From: Deltaproteobacteria bacterium
Lineage (GTDB): Bacteria; Desulfobacterota; Desulfomonilia; UBA1062
Length of the DNA: 64,000 nt
Reading direction: 5' to 3'
Assembly (NCBI GenBank): GCA_017992605.1
Contig: JAGOOG010000008.1
Location: 34,989 to 98,988, forward strand
Below are positions 25,315-34,280 of the stretch, piece by piece. The notes below the pieces were generated by a model. It was given only the letters and a program-made list of their open reading frames with translations. It ran no database searches and was not told the origin of the DNA. How positions within the stretch are numbered: the first letter of the stretch is position 1; every line of letters begins with the position of its first letter. The position numbers were made by a program, and so were the translations under genes.

Positions 25315-25330
25315 TGGCACAGAATTGGCA
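25315..25330 (+). promoter_or_regulatory. Sigma-54-type promoter element
   Basis: TGGCAC (25315-25320) and TGGCA (25326-25330) place the invariant GG (25316-25317) and GC (25328-25329) exactly ten bases apart, as in -24/-12 promoters. The -12 half is TGGCA rather than TTGCA. The expected start, near 25341, gives a leader of about 40 bases to ATG 25381. Confidence 0.5.
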
Positions 25331-25380
25331 GACATACATAGTGAAACCCGGAAGGGTTGGAGACGGGAAAGGAGATCACC

Positions 25381-25608
25381 ATGCAACCGGCAAGAAAACT
25401 TGATGAGTGCGCATGCGGCGTCCACTCCGAACTGTCCTGCTCCGGATGCGGTACACCGGTTTGCAGGCATTGCAGCCACCAGGAGATCACGACCAACGAT
25501 CCCCGGAACATCACCATCGCGTACTACTGCCCCGCCTGCAAGGCCGACCCCAAGAAGAACACCTGGGGAACCCTGTACTGGGACAGTCTGGCTGCACTGT
25601 ACACCTGA
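25381..25608 (+). CDS. Small Cys-rich zinc-ribbon-like protein
   Basis: 75 residues from ATG 25381, chosen for the AGGAG site seven bases upstream. The chain carries paired metal-binding motifs: CACG, CSGCG, CRHCSH and a later CPAC. This fits one or two zinc sites of B-box or treble-clef type. There is no membrane segment or signal peptide. I do not recognise a named family. It is a single-gene unit under a possible sigma-54 promoter with upstream dyads. A role in protein interaction or metal sensing is possible; nothing more can be claimed. Confidence 0.65.
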   Translation: MQPARKLDECACGVHSELSCSGCGTPVCRHCSHQEITTNDPRNITIAYYCPACKADPKKNTWGTLYWDSLAALYT

Positions 25609-25862
25609 TCGTTCAGCAGACATGGGGGCGAGCTACCCATCTGGCCGCAAGGATCAGCTCGAAGCGCCGGGCACCATGACCACACACCATCGCACATTCC
25701 AGGCGCACCCCATCATGAAGGGCTGATGGCGAACAGCATACACGAGACAGCACCTCAGTGACGCCATCGGCCCTCCTTGCGGTTTTCAAGCACCTCCGAG
25801 AATACCATCCCCTCCGGTACCGCCGGAGAGACCCGGCACGAAAAACCTGACCTGCCCAAGCC

Positions 25863-27254
25863 TCATCTCCGCCTCCTCACATCCCCCCTGGCCAGGGAGG
25901 CGAATATGCCCGGTATGCAGATCACACAGAAAAACAGGAAGCCGGTGTGCATGGCTGTCATGAAGGCCGCGCCCGTCTGTGGGGTGATGGCGCTCCTGCC
26001 GATGAACAGCGAGAAGAGCACGAGCACGATGCCCATGCTGAATGCCTGGCCGGTGATGCGCATGGTCGAGATCACGCTGGATGCGACACCATAGTCGCTC
26101 CTGTCCACTGAGCTCATGACCGCGTTCGTGTTGGGGGAGGAAAAAAGCGCAAAGCCGAGGCCAATGAAGGCGAGGCAACTCACGAGCTCCAGGGTGCCCG
26201 CCCGTTCCCCGGTGAACGACAGGAAGGCCAGGCCCATGGCCGTGACGGCCATGCCGGCCGAAGCCATGATGCGCGGCTCGATGCGATCGGAGAGGCGACC
26301 GGCCACCGGAGAGAGCAAGGTCATGACCGCGGGCTGCGTCACCAGGATGAGACCTGCCTGTGAGGGGCTCAGTCCCTTGACGACCTGGAGGTACATGCTG
26401 AGCAGGAAGCTGATGGAGAAGGTGGCGCTGTAGTGGATGAACGCTGCCACGTTGGACCAGGCGAACGCACGGTTGGAACAGAGCAGGCTCATGTCGAGGA
26501 TGGGAGAGGCCTGGGCCCTTTCCCAGAGTATGAATGCGCCCAGGGCCGTGATGCCCGACCCGAGGAGGACATACCCCGTCAATGCGGGCATGGACGAGAA
26601 TCCGATCATGAGGGAGACCAGGCTCATCGAGTAGATCGCCGATCCGGTCAGGTCGAGATCCCTCAGGGACCGCCCCCCGGCGTCTTCACGGATGCACCTC
26701 AGGGCCATGCACAAGGTCGCTGCGCCAAGCAGGAAGCCGAGCACGAAGATGCCCTGCCAACCGAAATGGTCGGTGATCCCTCCACCGATGAACGGTCCGA
26801 GCGTAAGGCCGCCATAGACCGCGGCCGTGGTGATCCCGATGGCCGTGCCCCGACGGTCGGGTCTTGTCACCGCCGTCAGGATGGCCATGGACGTGCTGAA
26901 AATCATGGCCCCTCCTATACCCTGGACGACACGGAACAGCAGGAGCGTCCAGCCGCTGCCCGCCAGGGGGATGCACAGACACATGAGGGTGAAGGTGAGG
27001 ATGCCTGCCGTGAAGATTCTCTTCCTGCCCAGGATATCCGCCGCCCTGCCGAGGGGGAGCAGAAAGACGGCCGATGCGATGAGGTAGGAGGTCGATACCC
27101 AGCTGAGCAGCATGGCATCCATGGAGTAGGCCAGCCCTATCCTCGGCAGCGCGATATTGACCGATGAACCCATGAACGGGGTGATGAACGATGAGATGGA
27201 GGCGACGAGCAGTACGCTTCGCTCTTGACTGCGCTGGTGGGCGTCCTCTGTCAT
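25863..27254 (-). CDS. Major facilitator superfamily drug exporter (DHA2/EmrB-QacA type)
   Basis: 463 residues with about 14 predicted hydrophobic helices. The N-terminal motif around SSFITPFMGSSVNIALPRIG and the loop 2-3 motif LGRAADILGRKRIF are typical of drug:H+ antiporters of the DHA2 group. The motif C region VQGIGGAMIFSTSMAILTA supports antiport. It exports hydrophobic compounds by proton exchange; substrates cannot be predicted. It is the last gene after the four-PAS kinase and NtrC-type regulator, 44 bases downstream, so it may be under their control. Confidence 0.85.
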   Translation of the reverse strand: MTEDAHQRSQERSVLLVASISSFITPFMGSSVNIALPRIGLAYSMDAMLLSWVSTSYLIASAVFLLPLGRAADILGRKRIFTAGILTFTLMCLCIPLAGSGWTLLLFRVVQGIGGAMIFSTSMAILTAVTRPDRRGTAIGITTAAVYGGLTLGPFIGGGITDHFGWQGIFVLGFLLGAATLCMALRCIREDAGGRSLRDLDLTGSAIYSMSLVSLMIGFSSMPALTGYVLLGSGITALGAFILWERAQASPILDMSLLCSNRAFAWSNVAAFIHYSATFSISFLLSMYLQVVKGLSPSQAGLILVTQPAVMTLLSPVAGRLSDRIEPRIMASAGMAVTAMGLAFLSFTGERAGTLELVSCLAFIGLGFALFSSPNTNAVMSSVDRSDYGVASSVISTMRITGQAFSMGIVLVLFSLFIGRSAITPQTGAAFMTAMHTGFLFFCVICIPGIFASLARGDVRRRR

Positions 27255-27298
27255 CTTCCCGGCGTAACCCCCTGAGTGCCCGGGGTCAGTGACCCCCC

Positions 27299-28756
27299 TC
27301 AGGCCGTCCGTTCCCGTTTCTTGGTGAGCCGGTATTTCTCCACCTTGAGATAGAATGTCTTGTAGTTGAGGCCCGACTCCCGGGCGGCCTCAGCGATGAC
27401 GCCCCCGTGCTTCTCGAGGAGGTGTGCGAAGTATTTTCGCTCGAACTGCTCCAGGAGGGCCTTCTTGATGGCGTGGTAGTCGTTGCCCTCTCCCGCTTCC
27501 ACCAGGATGGTGGGTTCCTCGGGGACCGGCGAGGCCATATCGGCCGGGGTCTCGGAGAGGACCCTGCCGAGCTCGGGAAAGTCCGTGATGAGGTCTGATC
27601 GCGTGGATACCATGGCGTGCTGGATGATGTTCTCCATCTCCCGCACGTTGCCGGGCCACGGATACGTCTCGAGCTGCTCCATGGCCCTGGGTGAAATCCC
27701 CCTGACCGAGGAATTGAGCTTCCTGGCATACTTGCTGATGAAGTGGCTGGCCAGCAGCGATATGTCCTCCCTGCGCTCGCGGACCGGCGGCACGATGATC
27801 GGCAGCACGCTGATGCGGTAGTAGAGGTCCTCACGGAAGAGTTCCTTCCTGATCATCTCCTGGATGGGGCGGTTCGTGGCGCAGATCACCCTGAAGTCCA
27901 GCTCGATCTCGCGGTTGCTGCCGAGCCTGGTGATCCTGTGGTCCTCAAGCACCCTGAGGATCTTGGCCTGGAGGTCCAGGGGGATGTCGCCTATCTCATC
28001 GAGGAAGATGGTGCCGGTATGGGCCTTCTCGAACTTGCCTATCCTCTGGCTGATGGCCCCGCTGAACGCACCCTTCTCGTGGCCGAAGAACTCCGACTCC
28101 AGCAGGTTCTCCGGGATGGCGGCACAGTTGATCACCACGAAGGGCTTGGACCTCCGGTCGCTGCGTGAGTGTATGGATCTGGCGATGAGCTCCTTTCCGG
28201 TCCCTGTCTCTCCCAGGATGAGCACCGTGAGGTCGGTCTCCGCAGCGGTAAGGATCTGTTCATAGAGCCTCTGCATCTTGGGATGGGACCCCACAAGCTG
28301 GTCGAGTCCCTCAGCATGCTGCTGTATCTGGCCCTTGAGCTCGATATTCTCCTTGAGGATCTCGTGCTGCCTGAGGATCTTGGTGAGCGAGATCTCCAGC
28401 GTATCCATGTTGAAGGGCTTTTCCAGAAAATCATATGCACCGTATTTCATCGCCTCCACCGCCCCCGAGATGCTGCCGAAGGCTGTGACGACGACGACAT
28501 AAGTGGTGGGGTAGCGGTTGTGAATCTCCTTGAGCAACGCGTACCCATCCATACGCGGCATCTTGATGTCCGTGATGACGATGTCGTGGCGGTCTGCCTC
28601 GATCTTCTCCAGGGCATCCAAACCGTCACAGGCCGTGTCTATCTGGAGATCGAGGTTCGACTGCTCAAGGGCATCCTTGAGCTGCTCGAGGAAGACCTCT
28701 TCATCATCGACGAGCAGGATCTTCTTTTTCTCCTCCACTCTTTTCCTCGCTCTCAC
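27299..28756 (-). CDS. NtrC-family sigma-54-dependent response regulator
   Basis: 485 residues. Receiver (about 10-125) with LLVDDEE and phospho-acceptor Asp in IVITDIKMPRMDGY. AAA+ domain (about 150-385) with Walker A GETGTGKE, GAF loop GAFSGA, Walker B TIFLDEIGD, and an arginine region FREDLYYRISVLPI. A Fis-type helix-turn-helix ends the protein (VIAEAARESGLNYKTFYLKV). The usual GAFTGA is GAFSGA here. It starts with GTG and overlaps the kinase stop by four bases (GTGA), so it is the kinase's partner. It would activate sigma-54 promoters such as the one at 25315 (inference). Confidence 0.92.
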   Translation of the reverse strand: MRARKRVEEKKKILLVDDEEVFLEQLKDALEQSNLDLQIDTACDGLDALEKIEADRHDIVITDIKMPRMDGYALLKEIHNRYPTTYVVVVTAFGSISGAVEAMKYGAYDFLEKPFNMDTLEISLTKILRQHEILKENIELKGQIQQHAEGLDQLVGSHPKMQRLYEQILTAAETDLTVLILGETGTGKELIARSIHSRSDRRSKPFVVINCAAIPENLLESEFFGHEKGAFSGAISQRIGKFEKAHTGTIFLDEIGDIPLDLQAKILRVLEDHRITRLGSNREIELDFRVICATNRPIQEMIRKELFREDLYYRISVLPIIVPPVRERREDISLLASHFISKYARKLNSSVRGISPRAMEQLETYPWPGNVREMENIIQHAMVSTRSDLITDFPELGRVLSETPADMASPVPEEPTILVEAGEGNDYHAIKKALLEQFERKYFAHLLEKHGGVIAEAARESGLNYKTFYLKVEKYRLTKKRERTA

Positions 28757-31059
28757 CTGCTTCGGCGGACATCGCCGCGCCCCGGGGCGGGCGTCTTGGC
28801 CGGGTTGATCCTCTCACGGGGAAGCCTGATGACGATCTCAGCCCCGTGATCCACACCGTTGGCCGCCTCCAGCTCGCCGTTGTGCATATCGATGACCTTC
28901 CTGGCAAGGGCGAGTCCAAGTCCTGTCCCCTTGGCCTTTTTCGTGAAGAACGGCTGGAAGATCCGTTCCAGGTCCTCCCCTGCGATACCGCAGCCGGTGT
29001 CCCTGAGGCGGACTTCCACTGCCTCGGTGCAGAACGAGTCGCTGCCCTGGATGAAAACGTGCCGGGCGATGGCCCGGGTGGTGATCGTCAGGGTCCCGCC
29101 ATCGGTCATGGCGTCCAGCGCATTCTCTATGATGTTGGCAAAGACCTGGCGGAGCTGGATCCCGTCGACCTCCGCCATGTCGGCGTCCTGGTCGTAGACG
29201 GTTTCCACCCGTATTCCGTGCTGTTCGAACGTGTCGGTCAGGTTGAACAGCAGGCCGTCGATGATGTTGCTGATCCGGTGAGGCTTGGGTCTGATCTCGC
29301 CGGAACGTGTCCATTCGAGGATCTGGGTGACGAACTTCTCCAGGTTGTCCACCCCGTTCTTCACCCCGTCGAGCTGTCTGCGCTGGCGATCGTCGAGCGC
29401 CAGGGAGCTGGACAGGAGCTCCACCCCCGTCTTGATCTTCTGGAGGGGGTTCCTCACCTCGTGGGCCACGTGGGCTGACATCTCGCCGAGGATGGCCATC
29501 TTCCGGGCCTGCTCGAGCTCACGCTGCATCTGTTTGATGTCAGTGATGTCCATGATGGAGACAATGCTCAGCATGGTGCCTGGTATCATGCCGATGGTCA
29601 GGAAGGAGTCGCGGACGGTGCCGAACTTGTCCACGAACCGGAACTCGTACTGGGAAGGCACGTCCAAGGCGCCCTGGCGCCTCGCCTTGGAGTAGGCCTT
29701 CATGCGCTCGAGGTCGTCAGGATGCACGACCTGGGTCCACCTCATCTTCCCGATGATCTCGTCCTTGGTGTACCCGCTGAGCTTCTCCATCTGGTTGTTG
29801 GCAAAGGTGACCCGGTAATCCTCGTCAAGGATCATCATGGCCGTCCCGGTATGTTCCACGGTGGCACGGTACTTCGCCTCGCTGGCACGCAGGGCCTTCT
29901 GGGCCTCCCGCTTTTCCGTGATATCCCGGATGACGTTCTGGGTCGCGGGCCTTCCCTCGTACTCGATGACCGAAGGGGTGATCTCGAAGGCTCGCCAGAT
30001 CTCGTCCCTGCTGCGCAATGCGATCTCGTACTGTTCCGGGACCTTCTCCCCCCTTATGCGCTTGTCGTAACGGGCTTCGATCATGTGTGCGAGCTCCGGG
30101 CGCACGATATCCTTGAGCCCCATCCGGGAGATCTCGTCCTCCGTGTATCCGAGCTGTTCCCGGAAGGCAGGGTTGGTGTACTTGAACTGGTGGTCCTGGT
30201 AGACGAAGATCCCATCGGCGGTCTTCTCCACCAGCATCCGGTATTTCTGCTCCGACTCCCTGAGCCTGTTCTCCACTGCCTTCATGGGCCTGAGGTCGCG
30301 GAAGACACTGATGGCCGCCACGGGCCTGCCTTCGGAATACAGGTACGATATGGACAGCGAGATGGGGATGAGCTCACCGTTCTTTGCATAGACCTTCGTC
30401 TCTTCGCTCACGACCCACGTGGGATTCTCTTCGGTCCCCTGGTCCAGAATGGCCATGATCCGGTCTCGCTCGCCCGGCATGATGAACTCGGCGATGTTGC
30501 TCTTGTGGTTGAGCATGTCTTCGGCGCAGTAGCCGGTGATCTCCTCGGCGGCCTTGTTGAAGATGAGGGCCTTTCCCTTGAGGTCGGAGGCCACGATGGC
30601 GTCCGAAGAGCTCGCGATGAGCCCTGCGAGGAACTTGTTGGTCGACTCCAGGCTCTGCTCCATGCCCTTGCGCCTGGTGATGTCGTGGGCGATGTTCAGG
30701 GTTGCGGGTTCTCCCGAGAGAGAGATCATGGAGGTGGACATCGAGACGATGCGCTCATGCCCTGCCTTGGTCGCGAAGACCACGTCGAGCCTGCGGGGTC
30801 GTACGTCCTCGTCCCTGATGAACGCATTGTACCGCTGCTGCATGTGGCGGGCGCCTTCACGATGCATGACATCGGCGAAACCCAGCTCCTCGAGCTCTTC
30901 GGCGGAATAACCCAGCATCCTCTCGAAGGCGGGATTCACGTAGAAGAACCGGCTGTCCTGATAGACGAAAATGCCGTCATGGGCCACTTCCACCATGGCC
31001 TGGAAGACGGCCTTGGTGATCTTTTTCGCCTTCAGGTGTGCAGGGTTATGGGCGTGCAT
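28753..31059 (-). CDS. Soluble sensor histidine kinase with four PAS domains
   Basis: 768 residues from ATG 31059 (a TTG at 31101 would add 14). Four PAS domains: DGIFVYQDSRFFYVNPAF, then SSSDAIVASDLKGKALIF, then DGIFVYQDHQFKYTNPAF, then GTAMMILDEDYRVTFANN. The first and third are near-duplicates. HisKA has the phospho-His in HVAHEVRNPLQKIKTG and HATPase_c has NIIENALDAM, DTGCGI and GTGLGLALARKVIDMH. No membrane segment, so the signal is cytosolic, perhaps redox or small molecule. The stop overlaps the NtrC-type gene. No clear ribosome site is seen at either start. Confidence 0.87.
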   Translation of the reverse strand: MHAHNPAHLKAKKITKAVFQAMVEVAHDGIFVYQDSRFFYVNPAFERMLGYSAEELEELGFADVMHREGARHMQQRYNAFIRDEDVRPRRLDVVFATKAGHERIVSMSTSMISLSGEPATLNIAHDITRRKGMEQSLESTNKFLAGLIASSSDAIVASDLKGKALIFNKAAEEITGYCAEDMLNHKSNIAEFIMPGERDRIMAILDQGTEENPTWVVSEETKVYAKNGELIPISLSISYLYSEGRPVAAISVFRDLRPMKAVENRLRESEQKYRMLVEKTADGIFVYQDHQFKYTNPAFREQLGYTEDEISRMGLKDIVRPELAHMIEARYDKRIRGEKVPEQYEIALRSRDEIWRAFEITPSVIEYEGRPATQNVIRDITEKREAQKALRASEAKYRATVEHTGTAMMILDEDYRVTFANNQMEKLSGYTKDEIIGKMRWTQVVHPDDLERMKAYSKARRQGALDVPSQYEFRFVDKFGTVRDSFLTIGMIPGTMLSIVSIMDITDIKQMQRELEQARKMAILGEMSAHVAHEVRNPLQKIKTGVELLSSSLALDDRQRRQLDGVKNGVDNLEKFVTQILEWTRSGEIRPKPHRISNIIDGLLFNLTDTFEQHGIRVETVYDQDADMAEVDGIQLRQVFANIIENALDAMTDGGTLTITTRAIARHVFIQGSDSFCTEAVEVRLRDTGCGIAGEDLERIFQPFFTKKAKGTGLGLALARKVIDMHNGELEAANGVDHGAEIVIRLPRERINPAKTPAPGRGDVRRSR

Positions 31060-31117
31060 ATGTTCAGGGAAAATACACGATGCGCGACGGTCTATCAACA
31101 ATCAATAATGGGATCGG

Positions 31118-31633
31118 CTAGGCCTTGAACTTGCCGAAGTCCTCGGGGCTCATCTTCTCGAGGATCTCCTTGAGCTTCTCCTGGTCCTGTTCGAAGCCGA
31201 CCATGACCTTGCCCGCACTCGTCTTGGCATCCACGCGGATGGCGTCCTTGATCACATGGTCCGCCACGAAGATGGGAGACTTGGTGCGCAGTGCAATGGC
31301 AATGGCGTCCGACGGCCGCGCGTCGATGGTGAGGTGCGTACCGCCGTGGTCAATGGTTATGAGTGCATAGAATACGTTGTCCCTGATGTCCACCACCTCG
31401 ATCTTTTCGATGGCAGCTCCGATGGTTTCGACAAAGGACCTGAAGAGGTCGTGGGTCATGGGCCTCGAGTACTGGACTCCTTCCAGGGCGGCGGCGATGG
31501 CGCTTGCCTCCATGATGCCGATCCAGATAGGGAGGATGAACTTGCCGTCGAGATCACGCAATACGACGATGGGGGCATTGTTGGTGGGATCCAGGGCGAT
31601 GCCGGCCACCTTCATTTCTGAAAAGCCTGGCAT
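31118..31633 (-). CDS. Bifunctional nuclease (BFN/DUF151) family protein
   Basis: 171 residues. The family core is clear: a strand-rich start with NAPIVVLRDLDGKFILPIWI and EASAIAAALEGV, then the conserved RPSDAIAIALR and SPIFV. Plant members have DNase and RNase activity and DUF151 proteins are widespread in bacteria, where function is mostly unknown. A charged helical tail ends the chain. It follows the ECF-type ATPase gene by 83 bases on the same strand. Confidence 0.85.
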   Translation of the reverse strand: MPGFSEMKVAGIALDPTNNAPIVVLRDLDGKFILPIWIGIMEASAIAAALEGVQYSRPMTHDLFRSFVETIGAAIEKIEVVDIRDNVFYALITIDHGGTHLTIDARPSDAIAIALRTKSPIFVADHVIKDAIRVDAKTSAGKVMVGFEQDQEKLKEILEKMSPEDFGKFKA

Positions 31634-31716
31634 GAGCGTTCCTCCTACCCTCTAAGATTAAGTCCATGGGGGTGATTAGTCAATACGGAATCGGTCGGAT
31701 CCACGGTGCCGCGGGT

Positions 31717-32574
31717 TCAATCAGGATCACGATGTTTCAGGGTTCTGTCCAGCATGGAGACGAGGTCCTCCATCTCCCAGGATATTCGATCCAGCTCGAT
31801 CCCGTCTGACCTGAGCCATCTCTGCACCTGGATGACGAGCGGTGCCTTGATGTGGAAACGCTCCATGAGATCGATGCCCTCGATGAGATCCGCCCGTGTG
31901 CCCTCAAAGACCTTCCTTCCCTTGGCCATGGCGACGATGCGGTCGGTGATCCCGATGAAATCCTCCTGGTTGTGGGTCACGATGACCACGGTGGTGTCCT
32001 TCAGCTCCGAGATGATCCGGATGAGTTCGCGCCTGCCCGAGGCATCGAGGCCGGCGGTGGGCTCATCGAGCATGAGGATTTCCGGATCCATCATGAGGGC
32101 CGAGGCTAGGGCGAGTTTTCTCTTCTCGCCGGAACTCAGCGAGAACGGCGAAGAGGTTCTGAGCCTGTCCAGATCCAGGTTGAACCCCCGGGTGATGGCG
32201 GAGGCCTTCTGCTCGATGATGTCCTCCTCCGGCCCGAAGAAGTTCCGCAGGGAGAAGACGAGTTCGTCATAGGCGGTCTCCTGGAAGAACTGCTCCTCGG
32301 GAAACTGGAAGAGCACGCCTATGCGCCTGCGCACCGAGGGGAGCTGTTTCCGGCGGGCCAGTTCGTGGATACTGACCCCGTCATAGAGGATATCTCCCCC
32401 GGAAGGCGGCATGAGGGCGTCGATCAGCTGCAGCAGCGTGGTCTTGCCTGAGCCGGCAGGGCCGGCAATGGTCATCTTCTCGCCCTGGTCGATTCTCAGG
32501 TCGAGGCCCATCAGGGCCCACTCGTCACCGGGAACCTCATACCGGTAGGACACATCGATGCATTCTATGACCAC
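31717..32574 (-). CDS. Energy-coupling-factor-type ABC transporter ATPase
   Basis: 285 residues from GTG 32574, chosen because the protein then begins directly with the conserved VIECIDVSYRYEVPG. Walker A is GPAGSGKTT, the Q loop is LFQFPEEQFF (typical of EcfA/CbiO), the signature is LSSGEKRKLALA and Walker B is ILMLDEPTAGLD. EcfA proteins power uptake of vitamins or Ni/Co through an EcfT partner and a substrate-binding S component. Neither is in the window. The start overlaps the PolX-like stop by ten bases, so translation is coupled. Substrate unknown. Confidence 0.83.
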   Translation of the reverse strand: MVIECIDVSYRYEVPGDEWALMGLDLRIDQGEKMTIAGPAGSGKTTLLQLIDALMPPSGGDILYDGVSIHELARRKQLPSVRRRIGVLFQFPEEQFFQETAYDELVFSLRNFFGPEEDIIEQKASAITRGFNLDLDRLRTSSPFSLSSGEKRKLALASALMMDPEILMLDEPTAGLDASGRRELIRIISELKDTTVVIVTHNQEDFIGITDRIVAMAKGRKVFEGTRADLIEGIDLMERFHIKAPLVIQVQRWLRSDGIELDRISWEMEDLVSMLDRTLKHRDPD

Positions 32575-34280
32575 CTGGCAGCCAGTGCCTCCTTCGCGGT
32601 CCGCGCGTCCAGGCAGTTGATGCATGCCCGGGATGTCAGGAATCCCTTTCTGGCTATGACGATCCCGTAGCGCACGTCATCGAGGCCATCAGGGGTGTGG
32701 GCATCGGGGTTTATGGCAAGGCGCCCGCCCCTGGATACGAAGCTCGGTATCAGGCGCCAGTCGAGGTCGAGCCTCATGGGGTGGGCGTTCAGTTCGAGGG
32801 AGACGCCCTGCCTGGCCGCCTCCTCCATGACCGCATCCATGTCCACCTCATAGGGTCTCCGGGAGAGGAGCAGCCTGCCTGTGGGGTGACCGATCATGGA
32901 GGTGAAGGGATTCCGTATGGCCCTGACGATACGCTCGGTCATGGCGTCCCTGTCCATGTCCATGTGGGAGTGGACGCTCGCAACGACGAAATCCAGCTGC
33001 TTCAGGATGTTGTCCGGATAGTCCAGGGAGCCGTCCGGCAGGATGTCCGACTCGATTCCCTTGAGGATGGTGAACCCCGGGTCCTCCCGGTTCAGGGCAT
33101 CGATCTCCTCCCCCTGTCTCTTCAGATCCTTTACGCTCAGGCCGCCTGCATAATAGGCGTTCCTGCTGTGGTCCGAGATCCCGATCCAGCAATAACCGCG
33201 GTCTTTCGCCGCCCGGACCATGTCTTTCAGGGGTGCGTGACCGTCGCTCATGGAGGTGTGGACGTGGAGAATCCCCCTGAGATCCCCCCGGGTGACGAGG
33301 CCCCCGAGCATGCCGTCCACACCGGGCTTCCATTCCATATCACGGCCCTCGCGGACCTCGGGGGGGAGGTACGGCATGCCGAGCAGGGCATAGATGTCCG
33401 CCTCGTCCTTCACGGGTATTACCGTGCCCGAGTGCGAGACTCCCTGCCGCGATACACGGACACCGCGACGCTCCCCGAGCATCAGGGCCTGCTCCAGATG
33501 GGATGGGGATCCCGTGGTGACAAAGAGTGCCGGGACGAGACTCTCCTCGGCCTCCATCCAGACTTTCACCGGGGTCTTTTCAGGGTGGTGCAGGCTGTAC
33601 GATGATCCGTCCCGGGAGAACCGCCCGCCAGGGACGTCTCCCAGGCAGGATTGCACGGCGTCATGGGCACCGTCCCTGTCCAGACACAGGAGTTCGATGC
33701 CTTCGATGACCTCCATGCCCCTGCGGCAGACGCCGGTGGGCAGGACGGAAAGACCAGCGTCGCTCAGCGACTCGATCATCGTCTCCATCCATGACCAGGC
33801 CGCATCGAGCAAGTACCATCCCCGATAGCCGATCACGTCGAGGACTGACCGCCTCATCCTGGCGATCCCCTTGTCGGAAAAGCCCTTCAACCCCGCAAGC
33901 CGTCCGTCGTCGATGGCTGCCAGGAGATCGTCGACGCTCGAGAGACCCAGTTCCCGGTGGAGGGTTCGGAGCTTCTTCATACCGAGGCCAGGCACCTTGA
34001 TCATCTCGAAATACCCGTGGGGGAGCCGTGCCTTGAGGTCCGTCAGCAGGGAGAAATCACGGTCCACGACCCAGGTTTTCAGCACCGAGCCGATGGACGA
34101 CCCTATCCCCGCGACGGTTGTGATGTCCCCGTGTTCGATGATATCACGGGCAGGAGCGCCCATCTCCATGATGGAACGCGCCGCCTTCTGATAGGCCTTT
34201 GCCTTGAAGGGATTCTCCTCGAGGAAATCCAGCGCCTCAGCCACCGTGAGCAGGGCTTCCGCCAGGGCCGCGTTATCCAC
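32565..34280 (-). CDS. PolX-like protein: degenerate DNA polymerase X domain with PHP phosphoesterase domain
   Basis: 571 residues from GTG 34280 (GGGGAG seven bases upstream). Residues about 1-320 have the polymerase X layout: helix-hairpin-helix motifs (TVAGIGSSIG, MIKVPGLGMKKL), the palm region (GVCRRGMEVIEGIELLCL) and TTGSPSHLEQAL. The catalytic GDID pair reads EGIE and the third Asp site (usually DLR) reads KVW, so nucleotide transfer is unlikely. The C-terminal PHP domain keeps its metal ligands: ILHVHTSMSDGH, ISDHS, GIESDIL, ASVHSH, HPTGR, INPDAHTPD. It is coupled to mtaB (eight-base overlap) and the ECF-type ATPase. Confidence 0.83.
   Translation of the reverse strand: MDNAALAEALLTVAEALDFLEENPFKAKAYQKAARSIMEMGAPARDIIEHGDITTVAGIGSSIGSVLKTWVVDRDFSLLTDLKARLPHGYFEMIKVPGLGMKKLRTLHRELGLSSVDDLLAAIDDGRLAGLKGFSDKGIARMRRSVLDVIGYRGWYLLDAAWSWMETMIESLSDAGLSVLPTGVCRRGMEVIEGIELLCLDRDGAHDAVQSCLGDVPGGRFSRDGSSYSLHHPEKTPVKVWMEAEESLVPALFVTTGSPSHLEQALMLGERRGVRVSRQGVSHSGTVIPVKDEADIYALLGMPYLPPEVREGRDMEWKPGVDGMLGGLVTRGDLRGILHVHTSMSDGHAPLKDMVRAAKDRGYCWIGISDHSRNAYYAGGLSVKDLKRQGEEIDALNREDPGFTILKGIESDILPDGSLDYPDNILKQLDFVVASVHSHMDMDRDAMTERIVRAIRNPFTSMIGHPTGRLLLSRRPYEVDMDAVMEEAARQGVSLELNAHPMRLDLDWRLIPSFVSRGGRLAINPDAHTPDGLDDVRYGIVIARKGFLTSRACINCLDARTAKEALAARWS

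Larger units (their letters stand above)
25039..25380. other. Dyad-rich intergenic region between pncA and the Cys-rich gene
   Basis: 342 bases without a gene and clearly richer in A/T than the flanks. It holds three perfect dyads (25168-25187, 25240-25254, 25266-25282), a 9-base inverted pair (CATTATGGT at 25166-25174, ACCATAATG at 25223-25231) and a GG-N10-GC promoter element at 25315-25330. Confidence 0.7.
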
